Below, piece by piece: positions 34,362 to 42,632 of a stretch of DNA of 64,000 nt. Source of the DNA: Solimonas flava DSM 18980 (GTDB lineage: Bacteria > Pseudomonadota > Gammaproteobacteria > Nevskiales > Nevskiaceae); NCBI RefSeq assembly GCF_000426685.1, contig NZ_AUFV01000007.1, positions 1 through 64,000 of the forward strand, in the 5' to 3' direction. Position 1 is the first letter of the stretch. Each line of letters begins with the position of its first letter. Position numbers and translations under genes: made by a program. A model generated the notes under the pieces. It was not told the DNA's origin and made no database searches. It saw only the letters and a program-made list of their open reading frames with translations.

Positions 34362-35591
34362 TCAGATCTGCCGCTTGTGGAAGCGGCCGGCCTTCATGAT
34401 CATGGCCAGCGCGCCGCCGGCGGCGAGCGCTGCCGGATCGCGCAGCGGATCGCCGTCGACCACCAGCAGGTCGGCATGGGCGCCCGGCGCGATGCAGCCG
34501 AGGCGTCCCGGCTGCTGCAGCAGCGCGGCGTTGACGCTGCAGGCCGAGCGCAGGACGTTGAGCGGACTTTGCACCTGGCGGCGCAGCTGGAATTCGAGTT
34601 CGGTGTGCCGGTGCAGCGGGCCGATCAGGTCGGTGCCGAAGCCGATGTGCACGCCGGCCTGCTGCATGTGGTCGAGGCCGGTGAGGGCGTGTTCGGCGAT
34701 GCGCGCGAGCTTGTCGAGGCTGGCCGACGGCAGGCCGAGCGCCGCGCCCTGCGCCTGCAGCGCCGCGCTGACGGCCAGCGTCGGCACGCAATAGCTGCCG
34801 TGCGCGGCGGCCAGCGCCGCGGTGTCCGCGTCGATCAGCGTCGCGTGCTCGATCGAGCGCACGCCGAGTTCGATCGCGCGGCGGATCGCGGCCAGCGGAT
34901 GGCAGTGCGCGGCGACGTAGGCGCCGGCGCGCGCCGCCTCCTCGACGGCGACGCGGATTTCATCGTCCGCGTACTGGCAGCGATCGATCGGATCGGTCGG
35001 CGAGGTGACGCCGCCCGAGCTCATCAGCTTGATGTGGTGGGCGCCGCGGCGCAGTTCCTCGCGCACCGCCAGGCGCACCGCCTGCGGCCCGTCGACCACC
35101 GCCATGCCGAAGCTGCCGTGCGCGGCGCAGCCGCAGGCGGCGCCGTCCTCGTCGGCGCTGCGGAAATCGCCGTGGCCGCCGGTCTGCGACAGCACGCGCC
35201 CGCCGTAGAAGAAGCGCGGCGCATCGAGCAGGCCGTCGGCGATCGCCTGCGCCAGGCTGCGGTCGCCGCCGCCGACGTCGCGCACGGTGGTGAAGCCGCG
35301 GTCGAGCGCGTGGCGCAGGAAGCGGCTCGCGTAGTGCGCCGCGTAGCCGGCGCCGAGCCGCGCGTCGCGCGCGACGTCGAAGCTGGCCGCGTAGACGTGC
35401 ACGTGCGCGTCGATCAGGCCGGGCATCAGCGTGCGGCCGCCGCAATCGATCACCTCCGCATCGCCGGCGCGCAGTGCGCCCGTCGACACCTCCTGGATCA
35501 GCCCGTCGGCGACGCGCACGGCACAGCCTTCGGCGCAATCGCCGCTGTGGCCGTCGAAGATCCGCGCGTTGCGGAACAGGATGCCCGTCAT
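34362..35591 (-). CDS. Amidohydrolase-superfamily protein (prolidase/imidazolonepropionase-like)
   Basis: 409 residues, cytoplasmic. Binuclear-metal amidohydrolase motifs: MPGLIDAHVHVYAASFD (His-x-His), IKLMSSGG (the lysine that becomes carboxylated), YVAAHCHPL, SIEHATLID and GFGTDLIGP. The family includes Caulobacter-type Xaa-Pro and Xaa-Arg/Lys dipeptidases, which fits neighbouring peptide enzymes. The ATG at 35591 gives MTGILFRNARIFDGHSGD; the open frame continues upstream but overlaps the receptor gene and is not credible there. First gene of the operon amidohydrolase-hydrolase-sigma-FecR. Confidence 0.88.
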   Translation of the reverse strand: MTGILFRNARIFDGHSGDCAEGCAVRVADGLIQEVSTGALRAGDAEVIDCGGRTLMPGLIDAHVHVYAASFDVARDARLGAGYAAHYASRFLRHALDRGFTTVRDVGGGDRSLAQAIADGLLDAPRFFYGGRVLSQTGGHGDFRSADEDGAACGCAAHGSFGMAVVDGPQAVRLAVREELRRGAHHIKLMSSGGVTSPTDPIDRCQYADDEIRVAVEEAARAGAYVAAHCHPLAAIRRAIELGVRSIEHATLIDADTAALAAAHGSYCVPTLAVSAALQAQGAALGLPSASLDKLARIAEHALTGLDHMQQAGVHIGFGTDLIGPLHRHTELEFQLRRQVQSPLNVLRSACSVNAALLQQPGRLGCIAPGAHADLLVVDGDPLRDPAALAAGGALAMIMKAGRFHKRQI

Positions 35592-35623
35592 GTCTTGCCG
35601 CCCGAGTCGCTGCACTACCGATG

Positions 35624-35653
35624 GATACGCACGCGGGCGTGCCGACCCGACAG
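35624..35653 (-). promoter_or_regulatory. Predicted ECF-sigma promoter for the amidohydrolase-sigma-FecR operon
   Basis: On the minus strand: CTGTCGGG (35653-35646), exactly 13 bases, then GTGCGTATC (35632-35624). The -10 part keeps the GCGTA core but differs from the other three copies at three positions. The -35 half is shared with the rightward promoter through a perfect 16-bp palindrome (35646-35661). The amidohydrolase ATG is 33 bp downstream. Confidence 0.65.
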
Positions 35654-35683
35654 CTGTCGGGAAAGGCGCGGCCGGCGCGTAGA
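35654..35683 (+). promoter_or_regulatory. Predicted ECF-sigma promoter for the STN TonB receptor and MFS genes
   Basis: CTGTCGGG (35654-35661), 13 bases, GCGCGTAGA (35675-35683). Identical in both elements and spacing to the two promoters at 40768-40832. The receptor ATG is 46 bp downstream. Confidence 0.75.
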
Positions 35684-35729
35684 CATCTGCAGCAGCGCCG
35701 TCATGCATCATCACCGGGGGGGACTCTCG

Positions 35730-38345
35730 ATGCGCCCGCAGTCCATTGCCGTTTCGCGTCCTGCCGTCCGGCCGTTGTGGCCGGCCGGCCTGTTGTGTGT
35801 CCTCGCGATCCTTGCCGGCCTGCCGCGGCCGGCGGTCGCGCAGGCCTCGTCGTCCGCCGCCCTCGCGCAGGAGGCGCAGTTCGATCTCGACATTCCGGCC
35901 GGCAGCCTGGTCGCCGCGCTCGACGCCCTGCGCAGCCAGACCGGCGCGGCGATCGTGTATTCGCCACAGCAGCTCGCGCAGCAGAGCACGCCGGCGCTCG
36001 GCGGCCGCTACTCTGTCGCCGCCGCGCTCGGTCGTCTGCTCGACGGGACGCACTTCGTCTTCAGCGACGACGGCCGCGGCACGTTCGTCGTCAGGCCGGG
36101 CACTGCCGCATCGCCGCCGGCCGCGCCGCTGCGCAGCAGCGGCATCGAGGAGATCGTCGTCACCGCGCAGAAGCGCGAGGAGAAGGCCAAGGACGTCGCC
36201 GGCTCGCTGACCGCCCTGTCCGGCCAGGCGCTCGACAAGCTCGGCGCCAAGACGATCGGCGACTACGCCGCCTACGTGCCCGGCATGGGCTTCAACAGCG
36301 GCCAGGCGGGCCTCGGCCAGATCACGCTGCGCGGCGTCACGACCGGCGTGCAGCAATCGAGCGCGACGGTCGGCACCTATGTCGACGACACACCGTTCAC
36401 GCCGTTCAGCCGCACCGCCAGCGGCACGACGCTGGTGCCTGACGTCGACACCTTCGACGTGCAGCGCGTCGAGGTGCTGCGCGGGCCGCAGGGCACGCTG
36501 TACGGCGCCGGCGCGATGGGCGGCCTGCTCAAGTACGTGACTACACCGCCGAGCTTCGCCGGCTGGCGCGGACGCGCGGAACTGGAGCCCGGCCGCACGG
36601 TCAACGCCGACGGCTGGAACTTCGGCGGCAAGGCCATGCTCAACGCGCCGCTCGGCGATGATCTGGCGCTGCGCGCCAGCGGCTTCAGCCGTCGCGACGC
36701 CGGCTTCATCGACGACGTCGGCACCGGCGCGGACGGCGTCAACCACAGCCGCTCGGACGGCGGACGTCTGGGCCTGCGCTTCGCGCCCGGCGAGCGTCTC
36801 GACGTGCGCCTGACCGCGCTGCTGCAGCGCAACGCCGCCGGCAGCGGCACCAGCGTCGACGTCGACCCCGATACGCTGCGGCCGCTGTACGGCGATCTGC
36901 AGCAGTCGCGGCAGATGCCGGAGCGCACGACGATGCGCTTCCAGGTCTACAACCTCGCGCTCAACTGGGATCTGGACTGGGCCAGCTTCGTGTCGTCGAC
37001 GAGCTACGCCGACACCTCGGTCGACGCGCTCGTCGACTACTCGCAGAGCTACGGCTCGACCATCGCCCTGCTGTCGGCGCTGTACCTGCATCCGGTCGCG
37101 CAGTCGCCGCTGGTGTCGGCGTCGGCGGACGTCGGCGCGCGCAAGCTGACCCAGGAATTCCGCCTGACGTCGCCGAACAACCGCTCGCTGGAATGGATCG
37201 TCGGCGCCTTCTACACGCGCGAGACCACCGATACCGCGCAGGACATCCGCGCCTGGCTGCCGGACGAGAACGCCTTGCTGAAGCTGGCGCCGCAGATGGA
37301 GCGTCCGCTGGTGCTGTCGGTGCCGTCGCGCTACCGCGAGTACGCCGGCTTCGGCAGCATCGACTGGTATTTCACCGAGCGCATCGACCTGACGCTCGGC
37401 GCACGCTGGAGCGCCAACCGACAGTCGGCGACGCAGAACGCCTCCGGCGCGCTGTGGGACCTGACCTCGCTGCTCGCCGACGCCAGCTCGGTCGATCTCG
37501 CCGCGATCCTGGCCGCGCTGCAGGATGCGGGCGCGACCACGACCACGACCACGCACTCGTCCTCGTCGGACAACACCGCGACCTACCGCATCGCGCCGCG
37601 CTGGCGCGTGACGGACGACGTGACGCTGTACGCCGCCGCCGCCAACGGCTACCGCCCCGGTGGTCCGAACATGCAGCTCAGCCCGTCGGTGCCGGAATCG
37701 TTCGGGCCCGACTCGCTGTGGAGCTACGAGGCCGGCGTCAAGACGCAGCTGTTCGAGCGCCGGGTGTCGTTCGATCTGGCCGGCTTCTACATCGACTGGA
37801 ACGACATCCAGCTCGGTTCGACGGCCGACGGCTTCTCCTACCTCGCCAACGGCGGCGCGGCGTCGAGCCGCGGCGCGGAGATGAACTTCGCGTGGCGCGT
37901 GTGGCCGAGCCTGGTGGTCGGCGTCAACGGCGCCTACACGCGTGCGCGGCTCGACGCCGATGCGCCCGACGTCGGCGGCCGTCGCGGCGACGCGCTGCCG
38001 ACGGTGCCGAAGTGGAGCTATTCGATCGTCGTCGACCAGCTGCTGCCGCTGTTCGACGACTGGATGGCGAATTTCGGTGCCAGCTATCGCTATCTCGGCG
38101 CGCGCAACAGCAGCTTCGAGGCCAGCGGGAACAAGCCCAACGTCGTGATGCCTTCGTACCAGACGCTCAATTTGCGTGCCGGCCTGCTCAACGACGTCTG
38201 GGGCCTGACGCTGTTCGCCAACAACGTCTTCGACGAGCGCGGCATCGTCACCGTCGACACCAGCTTCGTGCCCGACGGCGGCGCGGCGCGCGCCAACGTC
38301 ATCGTGCCGCGCACGATCGGCTTGCGCCTGTCGGCGCAGTTCTGA
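35730..38345 (+). CDS. TonB-dependent receptor with N-terminal STN signalling domain
   Basis: 871 residues. Signal peptide (LWPAGLLCVLAILAGLPRPAVAQ), then an STN/secretin domain at about residues 50-120 (FDLDIPAGSLVAALDALRSQTGAAIVYSP; VAAALGRLLDGTHFVF). The TonB box region EEIVVTAQKREEKAKDV, plug (TLRGVTTGVQQSSATVGTYVDD; VLRGPQGTLYGAGAMGGLLKYVT) and a large barrel ending in SAQF follow. A threonine-rich patch (ATTTTTTHSSSS) near residue 605 looks like a surface loop. The STN domain marks it as a transducer that signals to FecR/ECF sigma. The plug is of the large peptide/carbohydrate-uptake type. ATG 35730 is preferred over 35703. Confidence 0.9.
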   Translation: MRPQSIAVSRPAVRPLWPAGLLCVLAILAGLPRPAVAQASSSAALAQEAQFDLDIPAGSLVAALDALRSQTGAAIVYSPQQLAQQSTPALGGRYSVAAALGRLLDGTHFVFSDDGRGTFVVRPGTAASPPAAPLRSSGIEEIVVTAQKREEKAKDVAGSLTALSGQALDKLGAKTIGDYAAYVPGMGFNSGQAGLGQITLRGVTTGVQQSSATVGTYVDDTPFTPFSRTASGTTLVPDVDTFDVQRVEVLRGPQGTLYGAGAMGGLLKYVTTPPSFAGWRGRAELEPGRTVNADGWNFGGKAMLNAPLGDDLALRASGFSRRDAGFIDDVGTGADGVNHSRSDGGRLGLRFAPGERLDVRLTALLQRNAAGSGTSVDVDPDTLRPLYGDLQQSRQMPERTTMRFQVYNLALNWDLDWASFVSSTSYADTSVDALVDYSQSYGSTIALLSALYLHPVAQSPLVSASADVGARKLTQEFRLTSPNNRSLEWIVGAFYTRETTDTAQDIRAWLPDENALLKLAPQMERPLVLSVPSRYREYAGFGSIDWYFTERIDLTLGARWSANRQSATQNASGALWDLTSLLADASSVDLAAILAALQDAGATTTTTTHSSSSDNTATYRIAPRWRVTDDVTLYAAAANGYRPGGPNMQLSPSVPESFGPDSLWSYEAGVKTQLFERRVSFDLAGFYIDWNDIQLGSTADGFSYLANGGAASSRGAEMNFAWRVWPSLVVGVNGAYTRARLDADAPDVGGRRGDALPTVPKWSYSIVVDQLLPLFDDWMANFGASYRYLGARNSSFEASGNKPNVVMPSYQTLNLRAGLLNDVWGLTLFANNVFDERGIVTVDTSFVPDGGAARANVIVPRTIGLRLSAQF

Positions 38346-38359
38346 GCGGCGCCATTTCC

Positions 38360-39709
38360 ATGCAAGCCTCTCAGGCCGGGCCCGGCGCGGGTCCGGCGCC
38401 GGCGCTCAGCGTCTGGCGCAAGCTCGGCTTCGGCACCGGCGCGGCCGGCATCGGCATCGGCAACGCGCCGATCAGTCTGCTGCTGCTCTTCTATCTGACC
38501 GAGATCGCCGGCCTGCCGCCGGGTCTGGCCGGCGTCGTCGTCGGTCTGCCGAAGATCTGGGACATCGTCATCGACCCTCTGCTCGGCGGCGCCGTCGACC
38601 GCCTCAGTCGCCGCCGCGGCCGCCGTGCGCCGCTGGCCTTCGTCTCGGCGCTGGCCTACGTGGTGGCGCTGTACGGCCTGTTCGCGATCCCGGACGGCCT
38701 GTCGCAGGGGGCGGTGATGGCGCTGGCGATCGCGCTGCTGATCGTCTCGTCGGTCGCGCACACTGCGTTCATGGTGCTCAAGCTGGCGCTCAGCGACGAC
38801 ATGAGCCCCGAGCCGCGCGCACGCACGGCGCTGCTCGCCTATTCGGGCGTGCTGTCGATGCTGCTGACGCTGGTGGCGACGGCGCTGGTGCCGTTCCTCG
38901 TCAAATGGGGCGGCGACGGGCGCGAGGGCTACGCGCGCATGGCGCTGGTGATCGCCGCCGCCGGCGCGGCGACCTTCTTCGTCTTCCTGCTGTCGACGCA
39001 CCGCTATCCGGCATTGCAGCCGTACCGGAGCGGGGGCGAGCCGGCGCTGTGGCGCTCGATCCGCATGACGCTCGGCAACCGCCCGTTCTTCTGGCTGATC
39101 GGCTTCCTGATCTGTCTGGGCGTATCGAGCGGCCTGCTCAGCGCCTTCGTGCCGTACATCAACCAGTACGTGCTGCGCGGCGGCACGGCGAGCCTGTCGG
39201 TGCTCGGCTCGATCGTGCTGATCAGCACCCTGATCGCGATGCCATTCGTCACGCTGCTGGCGCGCCGCATCGGCAACACCGCGACCCTGCGTCTCAGCAA
39301 CTGGATCTTCCTGGCCTCGTTCCCGCTGCTGTGGCTGGCCTCGTACGGGCCGCTGTGGGCGAGCTGGGCGGCGGTCGGCGTGTTCGGTCTCGGCGCCGGC
39401 GGCATGGCGGTGCTGCTGCAGTCCACCGTCATCGACCTCGCCAAGGCGGTGCTGCCCGGCGGCGTGGTCGTTTCGCTCGGCATCTACCTCGGCATCCTGA
39501 TGGCGGCGCAGAAGCTCGGCCAGTCGGCCGGCAGCGCCGGCGCCGGCTTCGTGCTCGAACTGATCGGCTTCGTGCCGGGCCAGGCCGCGCAGAGCGACGT
39601 CACGCTGTCGGTGCTGCGCCTCGGCTACACGCTGCTGCCGTTCCTGCTCAGCCTGCTCGGCACGGTCTGCATCCGCCGCGTGCGCGTCACCGCGGAGCCG
39701 GCGGCCTAG
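38360..39709 (+). CDS. MFS transporter (GPH-like)
   Basis: 449 residues, about 12 membrane helices. The N-terminus LSVWRKLGFGTGAAGIGIGNAPISLLLLFYLTE style and KIWDIVIDPLLGGAVDRLSRRRGRRAP loop are typical of glycoside-pentoside-hexuronide-type and related MFS symporters. It should carry the receptor's substrate, or a fragment of it, across the inner membrane. It begins 14 bp after the receptor stop, on the same predicted ECF transcript. Ends 7 bp from the convergent epimerase gene. Confidence 0.85.
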   Translation: MQASQAGPGAGPAPALSVWRKLGFGTGAAGIGIGNAPISLLLLFYLTEIAGLPPGLAGVVVGLPKIWDIVIDPLLGGAVDRLSRRRGRRAPLAFVSALAYVVALYGLFAIPDGLSQGAVMALAIALLIVSSVAHTAFMVLKLALSDDMSPEPRARTALLAYSGVLSMLLTLVATALVPFLVKWGGDGREGYARMALVIAAAGAATFFVFLLSTHRYPALQPYRSGGEPALWRSIRMTLGNRPFFWLIGFLICLGVSSGLLSAFVPYINQYVLRGGTASLSVLGSIVLISTLIAMPFVTLLARRIGNTATLRLSNWIFLASFPLLWLASYGPLWASWAAVGVFGLGAGGMAVLLQSTVIDLAKAVLPGGVVVSLGIYLGILMAAQKLGQSAGSAGAGFVLELIGFVPGQAAQSDVTLSVLRLGYTLLPFLLSLLGTVCIRRVRVTAEPAA

Positions 39710-39716
39710 CAGGATC

Positions 39717-40727
39717 TCAGGCGGCCAGCCCCCAGCCGCCGGCCTCGACCAGCGCGCCGCCGGCGTAACGCGTCGCCGGCTCGCGGTCGCGGCGCAGGAA
39801 CAGCGGGCCGTCGAGATCGACCCAGTCGCAGAACTGCGCGAGCACGAAGGCCGGCGCGATCGACAGCGAGGTGCCGCCCATGCAGCCGACCATCACGCCG
39901 AGCCCGCGCGTCCGCGCCGCGGCGACGATCGCCAGTGCCTCGCTGAGACCGCCGGTCTTGTCGAGCTTCAGGTTGACGGCCTGGTAGAGCGCGGCGACGC
40001 GGTCCAGATCGGCGAGGCCCTGCAGCGATTCGTCGGCGGCGAACGGAATCGGCGAGCGGATCGAACCCAGCGCGTCGTCGCGGCCGGCCGGCAGCGGCTG
40101 CTCGATCAGCGCCACAGCGCAGCGCTGCAGCGTCGGCAGCAGCGCGCACAGATGATCCGGCGTCCAGCCCTGGTTGGCGTCGACGGTGAGCGTCGCGTCG
40201 GCGCGCGCCGCGCGTACCGCCGCGACCCGCGCTGCATCGAGCGCGCTGCCGTCGAGCTTGAGCTTGAGCAGGCCGAAGTCCGACAGCGCCGCGGCCTGCT
40301 GCGCCATCGTCTCCGGCGCGTCGACGCCGAGCGTCACCGTGGTCGGCCGCGCGCGCAGCGCGGCGAGGCCGAGACGCGTCGCCACCGCCACGCCGCTGCG
40401 CTGCGCTTCGAGATCCCACAGCGCGCAGTCGAGCGCGTTGCGCGCGCCGCCGCAGGGCAGCAGGCGTCGCGCGCCGTCGCGGTCGAGGCCGGCCTCGATT
40501 TCGTCGCGCACCGTTTCGAGTTGCGCGCGCAGGGTGTCGACGCTCTCGCCGCGGTAGTGCACGCCCAGCGCCTCGCCGCGGCCGCAGTGCGCGCCCTGGC
40601 GCAAGGTGACGACCACCACCGGCGAGCCGTCGACGACGCCGTTGCTGAGCCGGACCGGCTGCCGGAAATCCCATTGCTCGATGGCGAGGTCGAGCTGCAG
40701 AGGGGCGTGTGACGGGGAGGTGTTCAT
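39717..40727 (-). CDS. Dipeptide epimerase (enolase superfamily, L-Ala-D/L-Glu epimerase-like)
   Basis: 336 residues, cytoplasmic. Enolase-superfamily barrel with the catalytic KxK (Lys155 and Lys157 in LLKLKLDG), metal ligands Asp183 (TVDANQGW), Glu209 (IEQPLP) and Asp232 (AADESL), and the second base Lys257 (LKLDKTGG). CMGGTS and the DLDG near residue 304-306, which binds the dipeptide amino group, point to the dipeptide epimerase subgroup. It interconverts L and D residues at the second position of a dipeptide, often in murein or D-amino-acid peptide catabolism. Leftward from its own predicted ECF promoter. Confidence 0.88.
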   Translation of the reverse strand: MNTSPSHAPLQLDLAIEQWDFRQPVRLSNGVVDGSPVVVVTLRQGAHCGRGEALGVHYRGESVDTLRAQLETVRDEIEAGLDRDGARRLLPCGGARNALDCALWDLEAQRSGVAVATRLGLAALRARPTTVTLGVDAPETMAQQAAALSDFGLLKLKLDGSALDAARVAAVRAARADATLTVDANQGWTPDHLCALLPTLQRCAVALIEQPLPAGRDDALGSIRSPIPFAADESLQGLADLDRVAALYQAVNLKLDKTGGLSEALAIVAAARTRGLGVMVGCMGGTSLSIAPAFVLAQFCDWVDLDGPLFLRRDREPATRYAGGALVEAGGWGLAA

Positions 40728-40767
40728 CGTGCTCGCGCGGTTTCGGAAAAGGGCTTTCTGCTGAAGC

Positions 40768-40797
40768 TCTACGCGCTGTCGGTCGCCGCCCCGACAG
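40768..40797 (-). promoter_or_regulatory. Predicted ECF-sigma promoter for the dipeptide epimerase
   Basis: On the minus strand: CTGTCGGG (40797-40790), exactly 13 bases, GCGCGTAGA (40776-40768), a perfect match to the rightward copies. The epimerase ATG is 40 bp downstream. Confidence 0.75.
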
Positions 40798-40802
40798 CTC
40801 GC

Positions 40803-40832
40803 CTGTCGGGATCGCGACCGGTGGCGCGTAGA
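40803..40832 (+). promoter_or_regulatory. Predicted ECF-sigma promoter for the serine hydrolase and S9 peptidase genes
   Basis: CTGTCGGG (40803-40810), 13 bases, GCGCGTAGA (40824-40832). With the leftward promoter it forms an inverted repeat with a five-base centre (CTCGC), so the whole 40768-40832 segment is symmetric. Confidence 0.75.
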
Positions 40833-40876
40833 GAAGGGACACGGGCACTGCGCCCGAGTCAGGAGGTCCGCTTTTC

Positions 40877-42556
40877 GTGAACGAGATGCCCGTGTCCGAT
40901 CCCGCCGCGCTGCAGGCGCGGCTCGATGAGCTGTTCGCGCCGCAGAATCGCGGCGACGCGCCGGGGCTGACGGTCGCGGTCGCCCGGCAGGGCCGGATGC
41001 TTTACCGGCGCGGCTTCGGCCTGGCCAGCATCGAGCACGGCGTCGCCAACCGCCCGGCGACGCGCATGCGCATCGGCTCGACGACCAAGCAGTTCACCTG
41101 CCTGTCGGTCCTGCTGCTCGCCGAGGAAGGCCGCCTCGATCTGGATGCCGACGTGCGCGCCGTGCTGCCGGAGATGCCGCGCTTCACCGCGCCGCTGACG
41201 GCGCGCCAGCTGATGCAGCACAGCAGCGGCCTGCGCTGTCACCTGGACCTGTGGATGCTGGCGACCGGCAGCAAGGCGCGCCTGCCGGACGGCGAGCCCT
41301 ACGCCCAGCTGCTGCGCCTGCGCGAACTCAACTTTGCGCCGGGCGAGCGCATGATCTACTGCAACGGCGGCTACGTGGTGCTCGCGCAGCTGATCGAGCG
41401 TCTGTCCGGGCTGTCGCTGGGCGCGTTCTTCGAGCGCCGCATTTTCAAGCCGCTGCGCATGCTCGACACCGAACTGCTGCCGCGCGACGGCCAGCTGCTG
41501 CCGGGTTGCGCCGGTCTGCACGTGCGCGCCGGCGACGGTTACGTGCGCGGCCAGATTCCGCTGCCGATGAGCGGCGACGGCGGCCTCGTCTCGACGGTCG
41601 ACGATCTGCTGATCTGGCTGCGCCACATGGACGCGCCGGTGATCGGCAGCGCACGCAGCTGGGCGGCGATGCGGGCGCCGACGCGTTTCACCGGCGGCAC
41701 CGAAGGCGACTACGGCCTGGGCCTGATCCGTCGGCCGTATCGCGGCGTGACGCTGCTCGGCCACGCCGGCGCGGTGATCGGCGGTCTGGCGGAATGCGTG
41801 AAGGTGCCCGAGCACGGCCTCGACATCGCGCTGCTCGCCAATCGCTCCGACGTGCCGACCGCCGAGCTGGTCAAGCGCATCGTCGATCTCGTGCTCGGCG
41901 AACGGCTCGCGCCGCCGCCGCCGCGCGCCACCGTCGCCGGCAGCGCCGCGTTCGAAGGGCTTTACTGCCATGCCTACAGCGGCCAGCTGCTCGGCGTTGT
42001 TGCCAGCGGCGAGCATCTGGCGGCGGATTTCGCCGGCCTGAAGCTGCCGCTCTGGCAGCGCGGGGATGATCTGGTCGCCGCCGGCAGCGTCGGCGATGTC
42101 GTGTTCCGGCGCCCCGCCGGCGCCGCCGATGCGCCGGGCGATCTGGACGTCATCGAATGCGGCATCGCGCAGCGCTTTCGCCGGCTCGGCGCGGCGCCGG
42201 ACGCGCTGAGCGCCGGCGCGGCTGCGCTCGCCGGTCGTTACCGCAGCGCCGAACTGCCGGCCGAGGCCGAGATCTTCGAGGTCGACGGCCGCTGGCTGCT
42301 CGGCGTGCAGGCGCGCCACGGACGCACGCTGTACGCGATGACGCCGCTCGACGTCGACCTCTGGTCGATCGCACTCGCCGACGGCTCGCTGCCGTATCGC
42401 CAGCTGCTGACGGTGGCGCGCGACGGCGCGCAGGTATCCGGCCTGCAGCTGTCGTCGCTGCGCACGCGGCGGCTGGCGTTCGCGCGGGTCGGTGCCGATG
42501 CGGCGCCCTGCCTCGGCCGCGGCTGGCTCGAGGGCTTCACGTTCGCGCCGGCCTGA
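40877..42556 (+). CDS. Beta-lactamase-fold serine hydrolase (class C/D-aminopeptidase-like)
   Basis: 559 residues without a signal peptide. SxxK is Ser68-Thr-Thr-Lys71 (RIGSTTKQFT), the YxN motif is Tyr161-Cys-Asn163, and a HxG-type motif appears in LLGHAGAVIGG. A C-terminal lipocalin-like extension (residues about 370-559) resembles D-aminopeptidases and related peptidases rather than secreted beta-lactamases. Cytoplasmic location and neighbours suggest hydrolysis of an imported peptide. GTG 40877 is chosen because a perfect AGGAGGT lies at 40861-40867. A 76-bp gap, containing a short tandem ATTTCCGCGCCC repeat, precedes the S9 peptidase. Confidence 0.88.
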   Translation: MNEMPVSDPAALQARLDELFAPQNRGDAPGLTVAVARQGRMLYRRGFGLASIEHGVANRPATRMRIGSTTKQFTCLSVLLLAEEGRLDLDADVRAVLPEMPRFTAPLTARQLMQHSSGLRCHLDLWMLATGSKARLPDGEPYAQLLRLRELNFAPGERMIYCNGGYVVLAQLIERLSGLSLGAFFERRIFKPLRMLDTELLPRDGQLLPGCAGLHVRAGDGYVRGQIPLPMSGDGGLVSTVDDLLIWLRHMDAPVIGSARSWAAMRAPTRFTGGTEGDYGLGLIRRPYRGVTLLGHAGAVIGGLAECVKVPEHGLDIALLANRSDVPTAELVKRIVDLVLGERLAPPPPRATVAGSAAFEGLYCHAYSGQLLGVVASGEHLAADFAGLKLPLWQRGDDLVAAGSVGDVVFRRPAGAADAPGDLDVIECGIAQRFRRLGAAPDALSAGAAALAGRYRSAELPAEAEIFEVDGRWLLGVQARHGRTLYAMTPLDVDLWSIALADGSLPYRQLLTVARDGAQVSGLQLSSLRTRRLAFARVGADAAPCLGRGWLEGFTFAPA

Positions 42557-42632
42557 GCCGGCGACCGCTTCTTTCCCATTCCGAATTTCCGCGCCCCATT
42601 TCCGCGCCCAACTTCCGCACCAAGGTCCGCCC

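Noticed and set aside
34362-37556. Upstream extension of the amidohydrolase frame across the receptor gene
   Set aside because: The extension overlaps a convincing receptor in the opposite direction. A normal amidohydrolase N-terminus begins at 35591, just downstream of a predicted promoter.
42586-42621. Short tandem ATTTCCGCGCCC repeat before the S9 peptidase as a regulatory array
   Set aside because: Only two good copies and one decayed copy; no symmetry and no matching element elsewhere in the island.
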